This document shows, piece after piece, positions 1 to 12,293 of a stretch of 64,000 nt of DNA. The translations under genes were made by a program, and so were the position numbers. Below the pieces are notes generated by a model. The model was not told the DNA's origin and searched no databases. It saw only the letters and a program-made list of their open reading frames with translations. The DNA comes from Pocillopora verrucosa (lineage: Eukaryota > Cnidaria > Anthozoa > Scleractinia > Pocilloporidae): positions 12,158,011-12,222,010 of the forward strand of contig NC_089313.1 in the NCBI RefSeq assembly GCF_036669915.1. Reading direction: 5' to 3'. Positions within the stretch are counted from its first letter, which is position 1; every line of letters begins with the position of its first letter.

Positions 1-3000
1 TTGCGTCCTATTTCCGTCACTGTTTGTAGCATAGCTGAGGAAAGAAAATTCAATCAAGCTGTCTTAAAAACAACAAATATTCCCCTCTTGAAGCTAATTT
101 TATTAGCAAACATATGTTAGATTTCGATACTACATTAGCTCATTTTGCAGGACTTGAAGCTAACACAAAAAGTTTGATGAACCATCCTAGCTTAACATCG
201 GGGATTAAAAATCGAAACTTAATTAACTTTCTCGACAATCTACCTTATCTGTGAACGGAAGGATCACTTAATAGGCTAAATTGGAGGAAAATATATGCCG
301 CCAGTAATAAAAAAATTGAAGCATCTTTTTGGCATCAAAGATAATTTTCTAAAGATGGAATCAATAGACTCAATCAAAAGGTAATATCAATAACAGAACT
401 GTGCAGTAAATGTCAACCTAGGTAAAATCCTGTTTTATTTGTTGTGTACAACAACCACTGTAGTCTCATGCTATAACGCCGAGTGACGTTAAGAAAGGCT
501 CGAATAAAATATACATGCTGGTGCTGAGCATAACGATTTTTTGTTTCCATTCAATATTTCTGTGGGTATCACAATACCAAACGCGGAATACTAGCTAGCT
601 TCAAAAATTCAGATGACTATCTATATGAAATAATTGACAAATTTTTTTCATCGCTCTGAAGTTCGTGAAACATCAGCGGTAAAAATATATGAGGCCAGTT
701 GTATGATCATCTCCTGATGAGATCGCCCGTTGCTTTGAAATGACTCAATTATCCCTGAAAAGTGCATGCCACTTCAGCATGCATAAAGCATTCTGCCTGA
801 TAAGCGATTCGTGTTTTGAAGATATTTTGCAAAAGTTAATTATTTCTATTGGTAACTATGATTATGATTTGCAATAAAATAAAGCCAAATAAAACTTTAA
901 ATGAAGCTCCCTTTTCTTTCCGTAGTGAACAAACGACTCATCGAAGCAGCGGATGAAAGCATTATATTTGAAAAAACATGGAAATAATTTTTGGCCGAGT
1001 TCATCGAATATACAATTTACTCGCCTTTTAAACCTTAAGAAAGACATTTCCACGAAAACGAAAATATTAAACTTTCCTATGCTTTAAGTGAAGTCTCACC
1101 GGCTGTAATGTATAGTCATTAATTTAAGTGATCAATCTTTCGCTTACACTTCAAGTTCTCTTTACACTACAGATCTCTTCAGTGCTGTTAAACTCAATTT
1201 TATAGACTGCAGTGAATTCTTAGAATATTTCAAAGAGCGGTTTTAACTCCGTCGAAATTGGATCAAAATCGAGATACAAGCGATAAAGTGTATTTTCACT
1301 CTTTGGTACTATCAGGCGAATGTTGAAAGTAACGAGGTTTTCTTTTCCGCGGGATAAATTTGAATCATGTAATTTACCTAATGAACAACTTAGGCTCACT
1401 GTATGACTCACATAGAGAGAATTACAGAGTACTTTAATCGAGATAAATCATTCAAAGTTTGATAGGTTCATTGCCCGTGTGCCCTTGAAACGTAGATATT
1501 ACCATTTTGAAGTAATATGCAATGATGCCAAGTTTAGTGACGTCTTAAACTTCGTGTTTCCAGGGCTCAGCATTTCAACCTTTAAGAGTAGTTTTGAGCC
1601 ACTAAGGAAAATGAACCTTGCCATCGAACGTGGCGTGGTTAGAAAAAATAGTCTCTAAGTAGACGTAAAGTTCAATGAAACAAAGAGGCCCTAATTGAGA
1701 CTTGTTTTGACGAAGGAGTATTGAGCAGAGAACATCAAGTGCTAATAGATGAAATTAGGAAGCCGTGGTTTTATAATCTGCTAAATAGAAAGCTAAGCAA
1801 AGTACCTTCTTTTCTGAACTCAAAATCGTCCTGGATACTTTCACTTATGTCCGTTACATGGGTACCAGAGTCAGAATCTGCCATATTTTTCTACTGTCCG
1901 TGAAATACGACATTTACGAGACCCTGGTCCGTTTTTCATGAACTCAGATAGGATCAAGAATCTTGGCGATCATTTGACTAGGGAGAACTTGTTATACGTG
2001 ATCACAACAGGGCTCCTGTAAATTGATTCAACAGGCTTTTCTCATTGGTTGTTTTTATTGGGCGATAAGTAGAAGCTGAACAATACGCGTTAGGCGTCAT
2101 CGAACAAAAATACCGCACTGCTAATTACTGGTAAATGGATTTTGTGGACGAAAGTTTCTGCAAACGTCTTGTCTTTGTCTTCACATATTCAACTTGAATT
2201 CGCTTAATTATTCATTGGCAAATATATATGGGTTTTCAAGTAATTAAGAGAGAAGTTTTTTTCATTTTAGATTGTCACTGCCTACGCGACAAACCTCTCG
2301 TTGGTACATTGTTTAAATGCACGCAAGCCGTCCCTCAAACCGTTAGGGAAATCACCTCCGTCAAGTACTGAACCTTCATAGCGTTATGATATGTCAACCA
2401 TTTGGTAGATGTGTTTTGTTCAAAATAAAAACAACTGAAAATATAGTTATAATAATTCGCGGATTAAATTGGAATTAATTGTTTGAAATCTATATGACAA
2501 ATTATACTCAACACAACTAGTTTCTTGATCGTAGTTCGGACGGGGGTAATTTGAAATTTGCAAACTTAGCCGTAAGCAGTCCCTGGTGCGTATTGAAAAT
2601 TATTTCCCAAAAGAAGTTGCAGTGATTATAATTAACACAGCATTCCTATTTTTATCTTAAAATGTATTTAAATATTGATGATGGAGGGATAAGGTTGAAG
2701 CGGGTGATTCTCTCTCGTTTTCATTATTACCATGACATAACGAGCACACCATATGTCAAAAGGAGACGAATCATCATCAGTTCATGTATTCATGCATCTA
2801 TCAAAAGAGAAACAAAGAGATCTGAAATGGTATTACACTGATCGCGTGCTTCATCCTTTGATGTTTCTCTCAAACAAGGGGCACTGGAGCGTGGATGGAA
2901 ACCGATACGGCCGGCGACTCAAATCCATCCAATGGAAGATTGCAGAGTCCAAATCTTAATGAGCGCAAGATTCTCGAATTTCAAAGAGCTGATAAGAGTG

Positions 3001-3680
3001 AGAGAGTTATTTCAATGCCCAATTGCACCACTGGAAGTGTGAAGAACTAAAGATGAATATTGAGGGGGAAAAAATTGCAAGAGGCTGTGAGGTATACGAC
3101 TCGTAGGAAGTAAAACCATCCACTTCCGTAAAAATCGTGGAAAATTACATAAGTCACCCAATTCAGGCACTGACATCAAGCCAAGTCGCCCATTCAAAGT
3201 TGCACAGGAAACCGAGGGGCCTGGCCTTGTCATTGTTAACGCGGAATCCACTGTAATTGGCTAAAGCTGTAGTGGTCTCCCTGTCTGAGATAATTAGGCG
3301 AAGCTAGATAAATAAATAAATAGAAAAAGGCATCACAAAGAATTCTGAAATCTGAAGAACACCGATTACAAATATCGCTACTTAAAATTCTGCAGACTAA
3401 GCAGCTGAACCCAATAACTGAGGGATAATTATGGCAATGTCGCTTTTCGTGCATTAGTCGATGTAGTGGGCCAAACCAAAATAACATGCTGTATAATGAA
3501 CTTGCAAGAGGTGTCACGGGCATAGAAAAAGGCCTATATTAAGTTCTCTCCAACTATGACATTTATTAGAGAGAAACCTAACGACAGGAGACACCAACCT
3601 AGCAGCCTTGACAACGAGAGGTCGGGAGAGAGAGCACAGGAAGGAGAGGGCTACATCCGGCCCAGAAACAGAACCATTCC
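1..3680. other. Gene-poor AT-rich stretch
   Basis: No exon with recognisable protein similarity and no structured RNA was found on either strand. The open frames here are short (under 100 codons), lack believable splice partners and resemble no family I recognise. The 68-codon frame at 2753-2959 begins with an ATG and is polar and basic, but nothing around it supports a gene. Confidence 0.5.
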
Positions 3681-3683
3681 CTG

Positions 3684-3736
3684 TATAAAAGGGCTATAAA
3701 ACCTCAGCAGGCGATCAGTGCAGTGCATCAATCATG
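3684..3736 (+). promoter_or_regulatory. TATA box plus initiator-like motif
   Basis: TATAAAA lies at 3684-3690, with a second TATAAA close behind it. A TCAGTG initiator-like motif lies about 31 bases downstream near 3715, the usual TATA-to-start spacing. An ATG at 3734 is followed at once by GTTAAG, which could be a splice donor. The motifs are seen; use as a promoter is inferred. Confidence 0.35.
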
Positions 3737-4084
3737 GTTAAGTATCCTTGACGCATATTCTATTGTCTCCAAATATAGCACGATGCCAATAATTGCAAAG
3801 GATTTATCTTTAGAGGGATACATTTTAATTTCAAGTTTAAACTCTTGATCAATCAGCGAGGGAATTATGCCCATCAGACAACATCGATGTTACTGTTCCT
3901 TCTACTGGAGATGACCATCGCAACTGTTGTCTTCGTGTATTACTCCAAAGAGGACGGTATCTCGCTGTTACCTCTCTTCACTGATGCCTTGGTGGTCGCA
4001 GATTCCAAAATCGACAATAGTAGCTTGAAATTCGCATCCTTTTTTGCAATAAGACACATCACAATCTTCCTCATCAAAGGATAA
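3734..4084 (+). CDS. Candidate small membrane protein, two exons
   Basis: This is a speculative model. If the ATG at 3734-3736 is spliced through the following GTTAAG to the acceptor ending AATCAG at 3856, the second exon (3857-4084) continues in frame to TAA and gives 76 residues. Residues about 12-30 are strongly hydrophobic with one glutamate in the middle (LLLEMTIATVVFVYY). That looks loosely like the third membrane segment of tetraspanins, though the spacing before the glutamate is about four residues short. No other tetraspanin exon was found nearby. It could be a decayed tetraspanin exon, a small membrane or secreted peptide, or chance. The main support is the TATA/initiator pair just upstream. 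Confidence 0.22.
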
Positions 4085-6129
4085 GATTCAAAATTTATCT
4101 CAAATCGGAATTTAGACGAGACTTTTGTTTTAAAAAGTTTTAAAAAACCCACAAGCTGGCGAATAAAGGAGTGCTTTGTTAGGGACACATAATTAATCAT
4201 TTTTAAGTAAACGTCTCGCCATGCAAGATACACTTAAGGAATGTCAGGGTTGATTAATAGATATGTAAATGATACCAGCAAAGTAATTTTTGTATAGGAA
4301 CAACTCAGCTATTCTTGTCTGGTTTTACGGACCAACGGCGCCCCCCTGGTAGGTTTGAGAACATTTTAGGGCAGAATTCCAACTCTCATATGTATGATAT
4401 TATCAAACATAGTCACAGGGGCTAAATACTAGTAGCCGGCAATTACGTAATAAACATAAGGAGTGAGATTTCGGCCAGTGAAACTTCAGACACTAGATTT
4501 GGGTTGGTCCCAAGAACGGAAAAGGTCTCTAGAGGCTCATCGCGCAGCACCACCGACAACTTTTTCATTTTTTATTGAAAAGTTGAAGCGGCGAGACTGT
4601 TACCACTAACTACCCATCGTCTTATTGGGAGCATAAGGGTCATCCCTAAGTATAAACGATGCAGCATGGATCTTTCACGGATCATTAGAAATTGCACGTG
4701 ATCTTTAATTAACTAGCAATGTTAGATGCCAATCTTAAAAAAAGGCTTCTTAAAGGAACAAAGTCGAGGTTTGTCTTCCTTGAGATTGTACCCTAAATTT
4801 TTTTTTTTTTAATTTTCAAATGTCTTAATCCTGGCCATCCGTAACCATCCCAATTCGTGTTCATCGTTTTCTCTTTGGTGTTTGTACAAACTTTCAAACA
4901 ATTATTTCGAGAGTTTGTTATATTTAAAGGCCATTTTCTATGACCCTGGAAAGGAATCGAAATATTGTGATACATGTAGCTCCTCTGTAACAGTCACAGT
5001 TACTAATAAATGACATCAACTTTATTAATATAATTTGAAACTTTGTAAACTTCTGAATCAAATCAAAAGCAAAGAAGAGAGTTAACTTAAAACCCTTTTA
5101 GCCAAGAAGATTTGTCTCTCCTTCAGTATTAAGTTTCCTCAACAAGTTCACACGCGCTGAATACCGAATAAAGATTCTCATCTTATCTTATCACGTAGTA
5201 GGGTAGACTCAAAAAGGGGGTGCTCAAGCTTGACGACCCACCCAAAGTTTAAGTTGGACTCATTCAGTTTGCCAAGCAAAAAAGCCGGAAAACCGGCAGT
5301 GTTTTCAAGTGAGACAAAAAAACAGCAAAAACGTTACTTCTTCACTGATTCTGGTCCTCCAAGACTCTTATTATATCTTATCATACTCATGGACATGAAG
5401 AGTGTTTGACTCAATTTCTTCTGTTCTTCTATTCTCTTAGAGAATAAAGCCATCGAGTACTGTTAAGTATGGATAAAATTAGCATTAGGTAAAGACAATT
5501 ATGTGCTGAGCTGCTGGAGTTTAAGGTTGCCAACCCACAAAGAGTATTTATCAATTGTATTGATCGCTAGGTTTCGACTACTATACTGTTTATCTTAGAC
5601 AGGCGACGATTAATACAATTGATAGCTTGTCTCTATACATTGCGAGAAAACGATTAGACGTTCATTTGTATCTATATAACCACCATGAAGAACAACATTT
5701 TCTATTACAAGTAATATCCAGCTGCAGTCCAGCGTTATTGAGCATGGCTCGAAACTCAATTAACCAATTCCGGGCGCGACGTATCAAGTATTTTTTTTTT
5801 CTTTTGGTATTTGGTAATCACATACGACGTTTGTGGACAATGTCTCCTTGTTTGTCTATCAGTTTCTTTATTCTCACCACCTGTTCGTTTTGTTACCATT
5901 ATTAAAAAAGGGAGAATTGAATCATTGGTCACTGTTGGGTAATTGGATGCTACAAGTTGATTTTACGCTTTCTTAATGAAGGCCTTCAAAGGTATTTTTG
6001 GTTACCTTTAAATGCGTTTTGCTGAATTTTTTTTTAATTTCAGGAACAGAGATTACATAGAGGTTTAAAATGCCACTTTTGCGCGTAGAAGTAGTTTGAC
6101 ACTTTCTAGTTCTTTCTACACCGCTATTA
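4085..6129. other. Intergenic, nothing recognised
   Basis: AT-rich sequence before the first aquaporin gene. No exon, tRNA or repeat with a second copy in the window was seen. A 5' non-coding exon of the aquaporin could lie here, but nothing marks it. Confidence 0.45.
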
Positions 6130-6282
6130 GTGCCTAATTTCCATAACAAGAGATTTGAAAGAACGCAAGCATATCAACAAACATATAATAGGCCAAGACC
6201 TCTGAAGCGTTGCCAGATAGTCACACAGAGCATTTTGAGCTGGACACGATTTCAAGCAGAGCAAGAGAGAAGATCAGCCACG

Positions 6283-9200
6283 ATGATGCTAACGTCGGAG
6301 CTAAAGAGCCGTCACTTTTGGGCCAGCGCCCTGATAGAGCTGATCGCAACTTTCTTTTTCATCTTCCTGACAACTGGTACAACCATCACATGGAATCCGA
6401 TGCAACCTCCGTCGACAGAGCTGATTTCTTTGTGTTTCGGACTGAGCATTGCAACCCTGGCGATGTGTAGTTTACACCTAAGTGGCGGGCATATCAACCC
6501 CGCTGTTAGCATCGCCATGATGGCCGTTCGAAAAGTGTCAGTCATTCGAGGGATAACTTACGTAATTTTTCAAATTGTCGGAGGTGAGAACACTAAAAGC
6601 AACTCTTAGCCTTAGTGTAAACAACTTTTTTTAACCTAAATTTCTCAGTGATAGATGCAGAAAGGGAATACCTTCCTCAACGACTAGATATCAAAGGCCA
6701 GAAAAAGCAATGGCCATAACTATGGAAATGACTCGTTATTTCGCCAGGTTTCTGAGATGTAAGCAAAGCAGATATTTGCTACGAAACTAGTTTTTATTGC
6801 TTACACACGCTTCAATGAATCGAAAGATTAAAAACTCATTCGGGGCAGAAAGGAATACGACAAACGCTATTCCTAAGCCGAAATAGAAGTATTGCCATGA
6901 CTTTCCGTAGAGAAAATGGCTCCATCGCAAAACTGTTACACCCGAAAACTTAGAGCTGAGGAAATTGTCGATTGCTAATTTTCCAATTGCAAGGAAAGAT
7001 AACTGTCTTTTCAGTTCGGTGGCAGTTTTTAATTAACATCGGGGAAACGGCGACAAAGATACAATACAACCGACACGTTTCTGGTGCCTTTCCAATATAT
7101 TACATTGGATCAAAGAAATTGGCCAAATGGCATTCGATCAATGTTATCTCAAGTACACGTACCAAGACTTCCTAATACGTCATATGATACCTTGCGTGCA
7201 CGCGGATCAATTGCCTGTAAAACCACTAGAGTGCTACTTAATTCATTCAGCAAAATCGTTTCACTTTGGCAGAGGTTTGAGCATTTTTGGCCACTGCCAC
7301 AACAGATTACGTAATAAATAATACATCAATTGTGAAATCTCCGGAAGGTAAAGCATATCTACAATATTTCAGGTATTTGGCTAGAACATGTTGGCAATAA
7401 ATTCGAAAAATGTCTAGAATGTTTTCTACTAAGAAAGCTTTCTTTGTTGCACACACGACTTCACATGCTTCGATAGGCACGAACGTGAGTAAATTTCAAG
7501 TGCTTTTAGCACTCAACCGCAAGCTCGTAGCTCGTAAATAACACTGATGTAACGAGGGAGGTACAATCAGCTAAAAAAGTCAGGTCTGTCAAATACAATG
7601 CATGTCGAGTATGAAATGTTCGTGTACTTTCTGGAGCTCAATTTGTTCCACACCGTGAAATAAAAAGAAAAACCGGGCTGCGTCATTACCATTTGACTAT
7701 TACTTATTGTTTACAGGTTAAAAAAATTCTAAGTAGTTCGAGTTGCCAGAAAAAAGGTGTCGAATGGGAACACCAGCGCAAACCATCAATGCAAATGATT
7801 ACTATTTTCCTGTTGGATGAAAGTTCGATCAAGTTGAAACAGTAGAAAAAATATATATAAATATACCTTTGGATAATTCTCCTCCCAGGCATATTCAGAT
7901 AAATGTAAACATTTATAAAAGAGTAATTTGTCATCCTCTGAGGTCTTTTGTTGTTAAACCATCATTTGACATGATTCAAGTTGAACCCAGCAGAAGCAGG
8001 GTTGGCAGTTAATTTTCCTAACGGAGACATTGCCATTTTGAAGGTCAAATTTTATCAATGGTGGTTTTTTTCAATTGTTGAATGTTTTCCATTTTCGTAA
8101 TGAGTTTTACAAGTGGACAAGTTTTGTAAGTTTTGATAAGGTGTGAAAAAGTACTTAAGATATAGTCAAGTGCTTAATTTTAAAGTGCAAAGGAAGTAAT
8201 AATTCGGCCTCCAAGTCATGGCAGCTAAAGATTAAAAAATCGTTTATGTGTTAAATATGGCGAAGTTGAGGAGGGGGGAAGTGGCGAAGAGAGAGCTACT
8301 ATCGTGGGTAGGCCACATAGGTGTGTTTTGATAACAAGGCTGTGACCCTCAAACAGTTCAGTCTAAAAACCAGGAAATTTCGATGCCTAGGCAAAACATC
8401 AGTGCACTGCGATCTGAACTTAAACCTTTTGCTGTGTAGAAGCTGTATATCCATTCTTAATACTTCCGATAAATTACTCCCCCCTGGAGTAACTAAATAG
8501 CCGGAGGTGGGCAATGGTTCACAGCCCTCAACACTTCATTACACTGACGCAATTATGTAAATGTGCCCTAACTGCGTGTTTGCCTACATAGTTATTCCTA
8601 AGACGTACGTGCCAATGCAGGGAAAGTATAAAAATTCGTGCACTATTAGTTGTAAAGATTGTGTTCAGGACTGATATGCGTGCATTAAAAACATTTTGCG
8701 TCATATCATTTGCATTTGCATTTTTGATAAGATGCGTCAGCATGGAAGTCAATACCTTTGTTTTGAAAATTCTCCTCTGCATTAAGATAAAGATCGAGTT
8801 CACTGAAGTCTGAGAACAATGCATTTTTGTTCTCTTCTTTATAACAGGTATCATAGGCTCAGCGGTATTAAAATACATCACACCAAAAGAAAAACGCGGA
8901 ACACTGGGCGCCACTGTCCCAGGTCCCGGAGTGACCGCAGGTCAAGCAGTTGGTATTGAAATCTTGCTGACATTCCTCCTGGTTTTCACTGTGTGCGCGA
9001 GTACTGACCCGAAGAGGAATCATTATGGATACGAAGTCCCTCTGTCAATTGGCCTTTGCGTGGCCGTGTGCCATTTCATTGGGGTAAGTGGAAGGATGGT
9101 GTCTTCGTATCGCTTGATTTAGGACGTTCGTTGCAAAAGATTTATTTTTGCGTTTAGTCTGGTCCAGCTTACTTTACTGACACTCCATGTTATTCTTTCA

Positions 9201-9919
9201 GATTGGTTTTACAGGGTGTGGCATTAATCCTGCGCGCTCGTTTGGTCCAGCTGTCATCATGAATACCTCCAAAATCTGGGAAAACCATTGGGTAGGTAAC
9301 AGTGCCTGTAACCATCATTCTGTCCAGTATCGAAACGTATCTCCGCTAAAAGGGCCTCGTGAGAGAGGGATTTCTCTGCGCTGTTTACCGGTCCTCTGTG
9401 ATTCGCGCTTGTTTCTTTCTTAGAGTGTTTATGGAACGCCTAGGGTGGAGCATGGCATTTTATCAAAATAATGTATAAAATGAACAAAGCCTAACCTTTG
9501 AACACTGTTTTTATTGTTGCATGGCGAGCAAATGAAAGTCAGGAAAGTCTCTAAAGTCTTTGTGGCCACTCAACTAGAAATAGGAAATAATTGTAAGAGA
9601 GAAAAATATTAAATTGTAAATCATAATAGTAAAAGAGATGGATCATCTTGCGCGCATTGCGAACCAAGAGAGGACAACGCGCTCGTTGCGGAGTTAATAA
9701 GGAGGTGTACGAGGCCACCTTCGAACGGAGTAGGAGATTTTCATGGTTGAAGTTCACGTTGTTTGTTTTTTTTTTTTGTAGGTGTACTGGATTGGTCCAA
9801 TTGGAGGAGGTTTAATTGCAGCAGTTCTGTATCAGGTGATATTTCGAACGAGGCAAGAACAAGGCCCAACGGCTGGTTCTGTGAATGAGTTGGACAACTA
9901 TCAAGATTCCAAGATCTAA
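6283..9919 (+). CDS. Aquaporin 1 of 3 (orthodox water-channel filter)
   Basis: Six-helix MIP-family water channel of the classical (AQP1/AQP4-like) type, expected in a cell or vesicle membrane. Exons: 6283-6583, 8848-9083, 9202-9291, 9782-9919; all introns are GT-AG, phases 1,0,0; 254 residues. The first NPA is at residues 72-74 (GGHINPAVS) and the second at 188-190 (GCGINPARS). By alignment to AQP1 the aromatic/arginine filter is F52, H176, C185 and R191, all orthodox. C185 matches the mercury-sensitive cysteine of AQP1. The start is the first ATG of a tandem pair. The frame stays open upstream to about 6130 without another ATG, so a spliced N-terminal extension is possible. It is the first of three tandem paralogues. 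AATAAA follows at 10052. Confidence 0.93.
6584..8847 (+). other. Intron 1 of aquaporin 1
   Basis: A 2.26 kb intron between donor G|GTGAGA and acceptor AACAG|GT. Nothing recognisable was found inside. The minus-strand frame at 8528-8914 runs across the acceptor and is antisense to exon 2. Confidence 0.75.
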
Positions 9920-10051
9920 ACTGTGAAGGAGTATTATCATCGCTTATAACGCGACTTTCCTGTAGAACGCTTATTTACAATGTTCATTCAGCTTTTAAAA
10001 GGTTGTGGCCTGTATCAAAGTAGCTTCACCAAGTATTGCTATTAGAGTTTT

Positions 10052-10057
10052 AATAAA
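10052..10057 (+). terminator. Poly(A) signal, aquaporin 1
   Basis: AATAAA 133 bases after the stop codon of aquaporin 1. It is the first canonical signal downstream. Confidence 0.55.
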
Positions 10058-12263
10058 GAAATTAACATAAGTGATTTTGTAATCAATATGAAATGGTCCT
10101 TTTTTGTTATGAAGAATGATTCATTTCTACGCGCAAAAGTACCAAAAGGGCTTTAGGTAGTCATGTTTATGAGAATTTTTTATGAGGAGAACAGCAGTGA
10201 TTTAGCAATATAAATATCGAAGGGGCCTTTTTAACGAAAAACGATTATTTTAATGCGCACTAGAATAAAAAGTTTAGGTAGCCATTTTTTAATTCTATCA
10301 CAAAGACTTAACGTACATTTTTGCTTGCGTTTTGGCCTGAGAAGTGTTTATCTTTGTACTGCACAAAGCAAGAATGTTTTCACGCTTGTCGTGTTATTTT
10401 GTAAACCTTGGACAAGCACCTTGGGATTGATTAGAATCTGTCAGTAACTGAATTAACATTGGTAGCTAGATTTTAGCGATTTGTTACACTTTCAAAATAT
10501 ATACAGGCACATTCATAAGTGTCATTTGAGGAAAGGTTCCAGAGGATGATGGACTTTTAATTCCCAGAAGTGATTTTCAAGTAACTTATCTTTGCAACGT
10601 CGATACATCTATCAAAGACAGACATAATACTTAAGAGTTAGTTTTTTTTTGTAATACCTAATTCTCTTTTCTACCTTACGAAGAAATTAACAGGAAAGGA
10701 AAATTACCAGTCAGACCTGTGAATGACGAAAGGCAATATTCCCATTGCAAGCCTAATTTTATCTTTAGTTACCAATTTCTTAATAATACTTTCATAACTT
10801 ACTGACAAGCAGTTGTGGTAGAAAGTTTTTAATGTTTAATTTTTTGGAGCTTCAAGGGTTGTGCATTTACGTTTTTCACGTGAAGAATAAGGTTATTTGA
10901 TTGGGTAATAAGCTTAATTAGGGTTCGAAGTTGATATACATCCAGCCTCTTACGACCTTGCCTGATGTTTAAATATCATGATTTTGAGACATTTTTAACG
11001 TCTTTCATTATCATATACTTTATTCATAAAAAAGAAAATAAAAATTTCAAAAGTTCTGCGGGATGTGTATTTGGTGAATGATAAGCATTTAGGTTCGGAC
11101 GCTAATTTTGTAATCTTGAGTCGCTAACTTCTCGTCGAACCTTGCATTCTGCTAAACGAATCGAAAGTAGCTACGCCTCGTGAGTCCACAGCATTTTCAC
11201 TACTGTGATGACGAATATCGTTGTCGATAGAGTACACACCACAATAAACCACTGTCGATTTGTTTTTTGCCGCAATATCAACGTCAGTTAAAACGATTTT
11301 TTCAGTGCGTGACCATTGCGTGACATGTTGACTCAAGCAGCGTTGTCTGTACTCTTATCGACAACGGCAAAGTGGCCAATCAGATTATGACATTACTGCC
11401 AATTGTGGTAAAAATAACTTTTTTCAGTTATGCGTTTTTTCTTTTATTTTTTTGCTTTGGTTTCTGCTTGGTTTTTTGGTCTCATTATCATCATTATCAC
11501 TACCCATATCACCATCATTATCATCGATCATTATCACCATTATTAAAATTATCAATGTTATCAATATCACTACTCCTGATAATCCTATCACAATACAGCC
11601 GGTCTAGTTCCTGCTTTTTGAGTCTTTTGTTATTTTATTTTCACTCACAGTTGTTTCTTTCTTCTTCTCTTTTCTCACACTGATGAAAGCCCACTTAGGA
11701 TTTAACGACCTCCAGGAAGTGACATAAACCCGTTTGTCAAGTTATTTTTGAGTCTTAAACAAATGCGGCAGTCAAGAAGAAAGGAGAGTTTTTTTTTTTT
11801 AGATTTTTGTGGTTTTTTTGTACTTGATCGCAGAATCTTCTAGGCATTCCAACTCTCTTGAGATATCTGACCGCCAGAAACATTCGCGCAATTTTTTCCA
11901 CTCAATACATGTAGAATTGCGCTTGGTCGGTCAGCGTCCACCGATGGATCTTGCCGGCTTTCATATTTGATGGTCTGATGGATTCATTAGTACCTTCTAC
12001 AATTTTCGTTTCTGTAGCACGTTCCTTTGTGCTATGCATGCGTTTTTTACTTCAATGAAGTTTAAAAAGGGAACAAACCCCGCTCAGCGCTCCGACCTCA
12101 AATAACCAGGCTTGGTTACACAATAAAGCATTGTTTACAAGCTCTACCGAGAATCCCGCCTTATTCATCTATGTGATCAGGTGATGTTTGGTTTTTAGTG
12201 TAAGTCAATCAAACATCAACGGTAATTCTCGTCATACTTAGTAGGCAAGAGACGGTCTCTCTT
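10058..12263. other. Intergenic between aquaporins 1 and 2
   Basis: No gene recognised. It contains a degenerate ATT/ATC microsatellite (about 11482-11590), which produces a low-complexity histidine/tyrosine-rich open frame that is not believed to be coding. Confidence 0.5.
11482..11590. repeat. Degenerate ATT/ATC microsatellite
   Basis: Imperfect runs of ATTATC and CACCATT units over about 110 bases. Confidence 0.7.
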
Positions 12264-12293
12264 TAACTCTTGAAAAGAACAAGTAGCTCCAAT

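Noticed and set aside
6130..6282. N-terminal extension of aquaporin 1
   Set aside because: The frame is open but begins without an ATG; the first ATG is 6283. Kept only as a possibility in the gene entry.
8528..8914. 128-codon minus-strand open frame
   Set aside because: It is antisense to intron 1 and exon 2 of aquaporin 1 and has no family resemblance.
11372..11683. 103-codon frame rich in His, Tyr and Leu
   Set aside because: Encoded by the ATT/ATC microsatellite; no support.
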